5,646 nucleotides of DNA from Acidimicrobiia bacterium UBA6912 (GTDB lineage Bacteria; Actinomycetota; Acidimicrobiia; Spongiisociales; UBA5794). The translations under genes were made by a program, and so were the position numbers. The stretch is from positions 2,663-8,308 of the forward strand of contig DKBA01000161.1 in assembly GCA_002450985.1 (NCBI GenBank), given 5' to 3'. Below, in pieces: positions 5,548 through 5,646 of the stretch (position 1 is the first letter of the stretch; each line of letters begins with the position of its first letter). The notes under the pieces were generated by a model. The model worked only from the letters and a program-made list of their open reading frames with translations, was not told the DNA's origin and did not search any database.

Positions 5548-5646
5548 TCAGCCGATGGGTGCCACCAGTCGGTCGAGCTCGGCGGTGAGCTCGGCTGCCG
5601 CAGCTTCGAGCGCGTCCTCGCCGCCGATCGTGACGACCCGCACCCC
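5548..5646 (-). CDS. C-terminal fragment of an unidentified protein, cut by the window edge
   Basis: The minus strand is open from the right edge to a TGA at 5548, giving 32 codons. The peptide has a beta-strand-like start (VRVVTIGG), then an amphipathic Ala/Glu/Leu helix (EDALEAAAAELTAELDRL) and ends VAPIG. Strong GC at third codon positions, a hydrophobic pattern and a stop placed 53 bases before the LLM start argue for a real gene end on the same strand. I cannot name the family from so short a piece. It may be the upstream member of an operon with the oxidoreductase. A plus-strand frame beginning at ATG 5555 is also open but is Ser/Ala low-complexity and looks like a shadow. Confidence 0.5.
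   Translation of the reverse strand, partial: GVRVVTIGGEDALEAAAAELTAELDRLVAPIG

Noticed and set aside
1..5646. CRISPR arrays, insertion sequences, tRNA or rRNA genes, phage attachment sites
   Set aside because: No spaced direct repeats, transposase sequence, terminal inverted repeats or tRNA-like folds were seen on either strand.

Overview
The window is high-GC DNA (about 70% by eye) with GC-ending codons, several GTG starts and an F420-dependent (luciferase-like) oxidoreductase. Together with an NYN-domain protein of an actinobacterial type, this points to an Actinomycetota chromosome, possibly an uncultured or marine/acidimicrobial lineage. The lineage is inference from composition and gene content; no rRNA or marker gene is present.

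Layout from left to right. (1) 32-1258, plus strand: a long coiled-coil protein ending in a YacP-like NYN/PIN-type ribonuclease domain. Its reading frame is open to the left edge, so the start is uncertain. (2) 1245-2518, minus strand: a two-gene operon in which a Fur-superfamily metal sensor (Zur-like) is followed, with a GTGA stop/start overlap, by a metal ABC transporter ATPase (ZnuC-like). The ATPase gene overlaps the end of the NYN gene by 14 bp, tail to tail. (3) 2519-2584: a 66-bp divergent regulatory region with a good minus-strand promoter and an AT-rich Fur/Zur-box-like element placed inside that promoter. (4) 2585-4447, plus strand: the substrate-binding lipoprotein (ZnuA-like) and the membrane permease (ZnuB-like). 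(5) 4463-5494, minus strand: an LLM-class F420-dependent oxidoreductase, convergent with the permease, with a GC-rich inverted repeat spanning both stop codons. (6) 5548-5646, minus strand: the C-terminal end of an unidentified protein that runs off the right edge.

How the parts work together: ZnuA captures zinc (or a related divalent metal) outside the membrane, ZnuB carries it across, ZnuC hydrolyses ATP to drive uptake, and the Zur-like protein probably represses both divergent units when metal is sufficient, by binding the shared 66-bp region. The system is a recognisable high-affinity zinc-uptake locus rather than a new one. Its distinctive points are the split, divergent gene order (sensor+ATPase against binding protein+permease), the operator-in-promoter layout, and changes in metal-ligand residues of the sensor and the binding protein. 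The flanking NYN nuclease and LLM oxidoreductase have no evident link to metal uptake.
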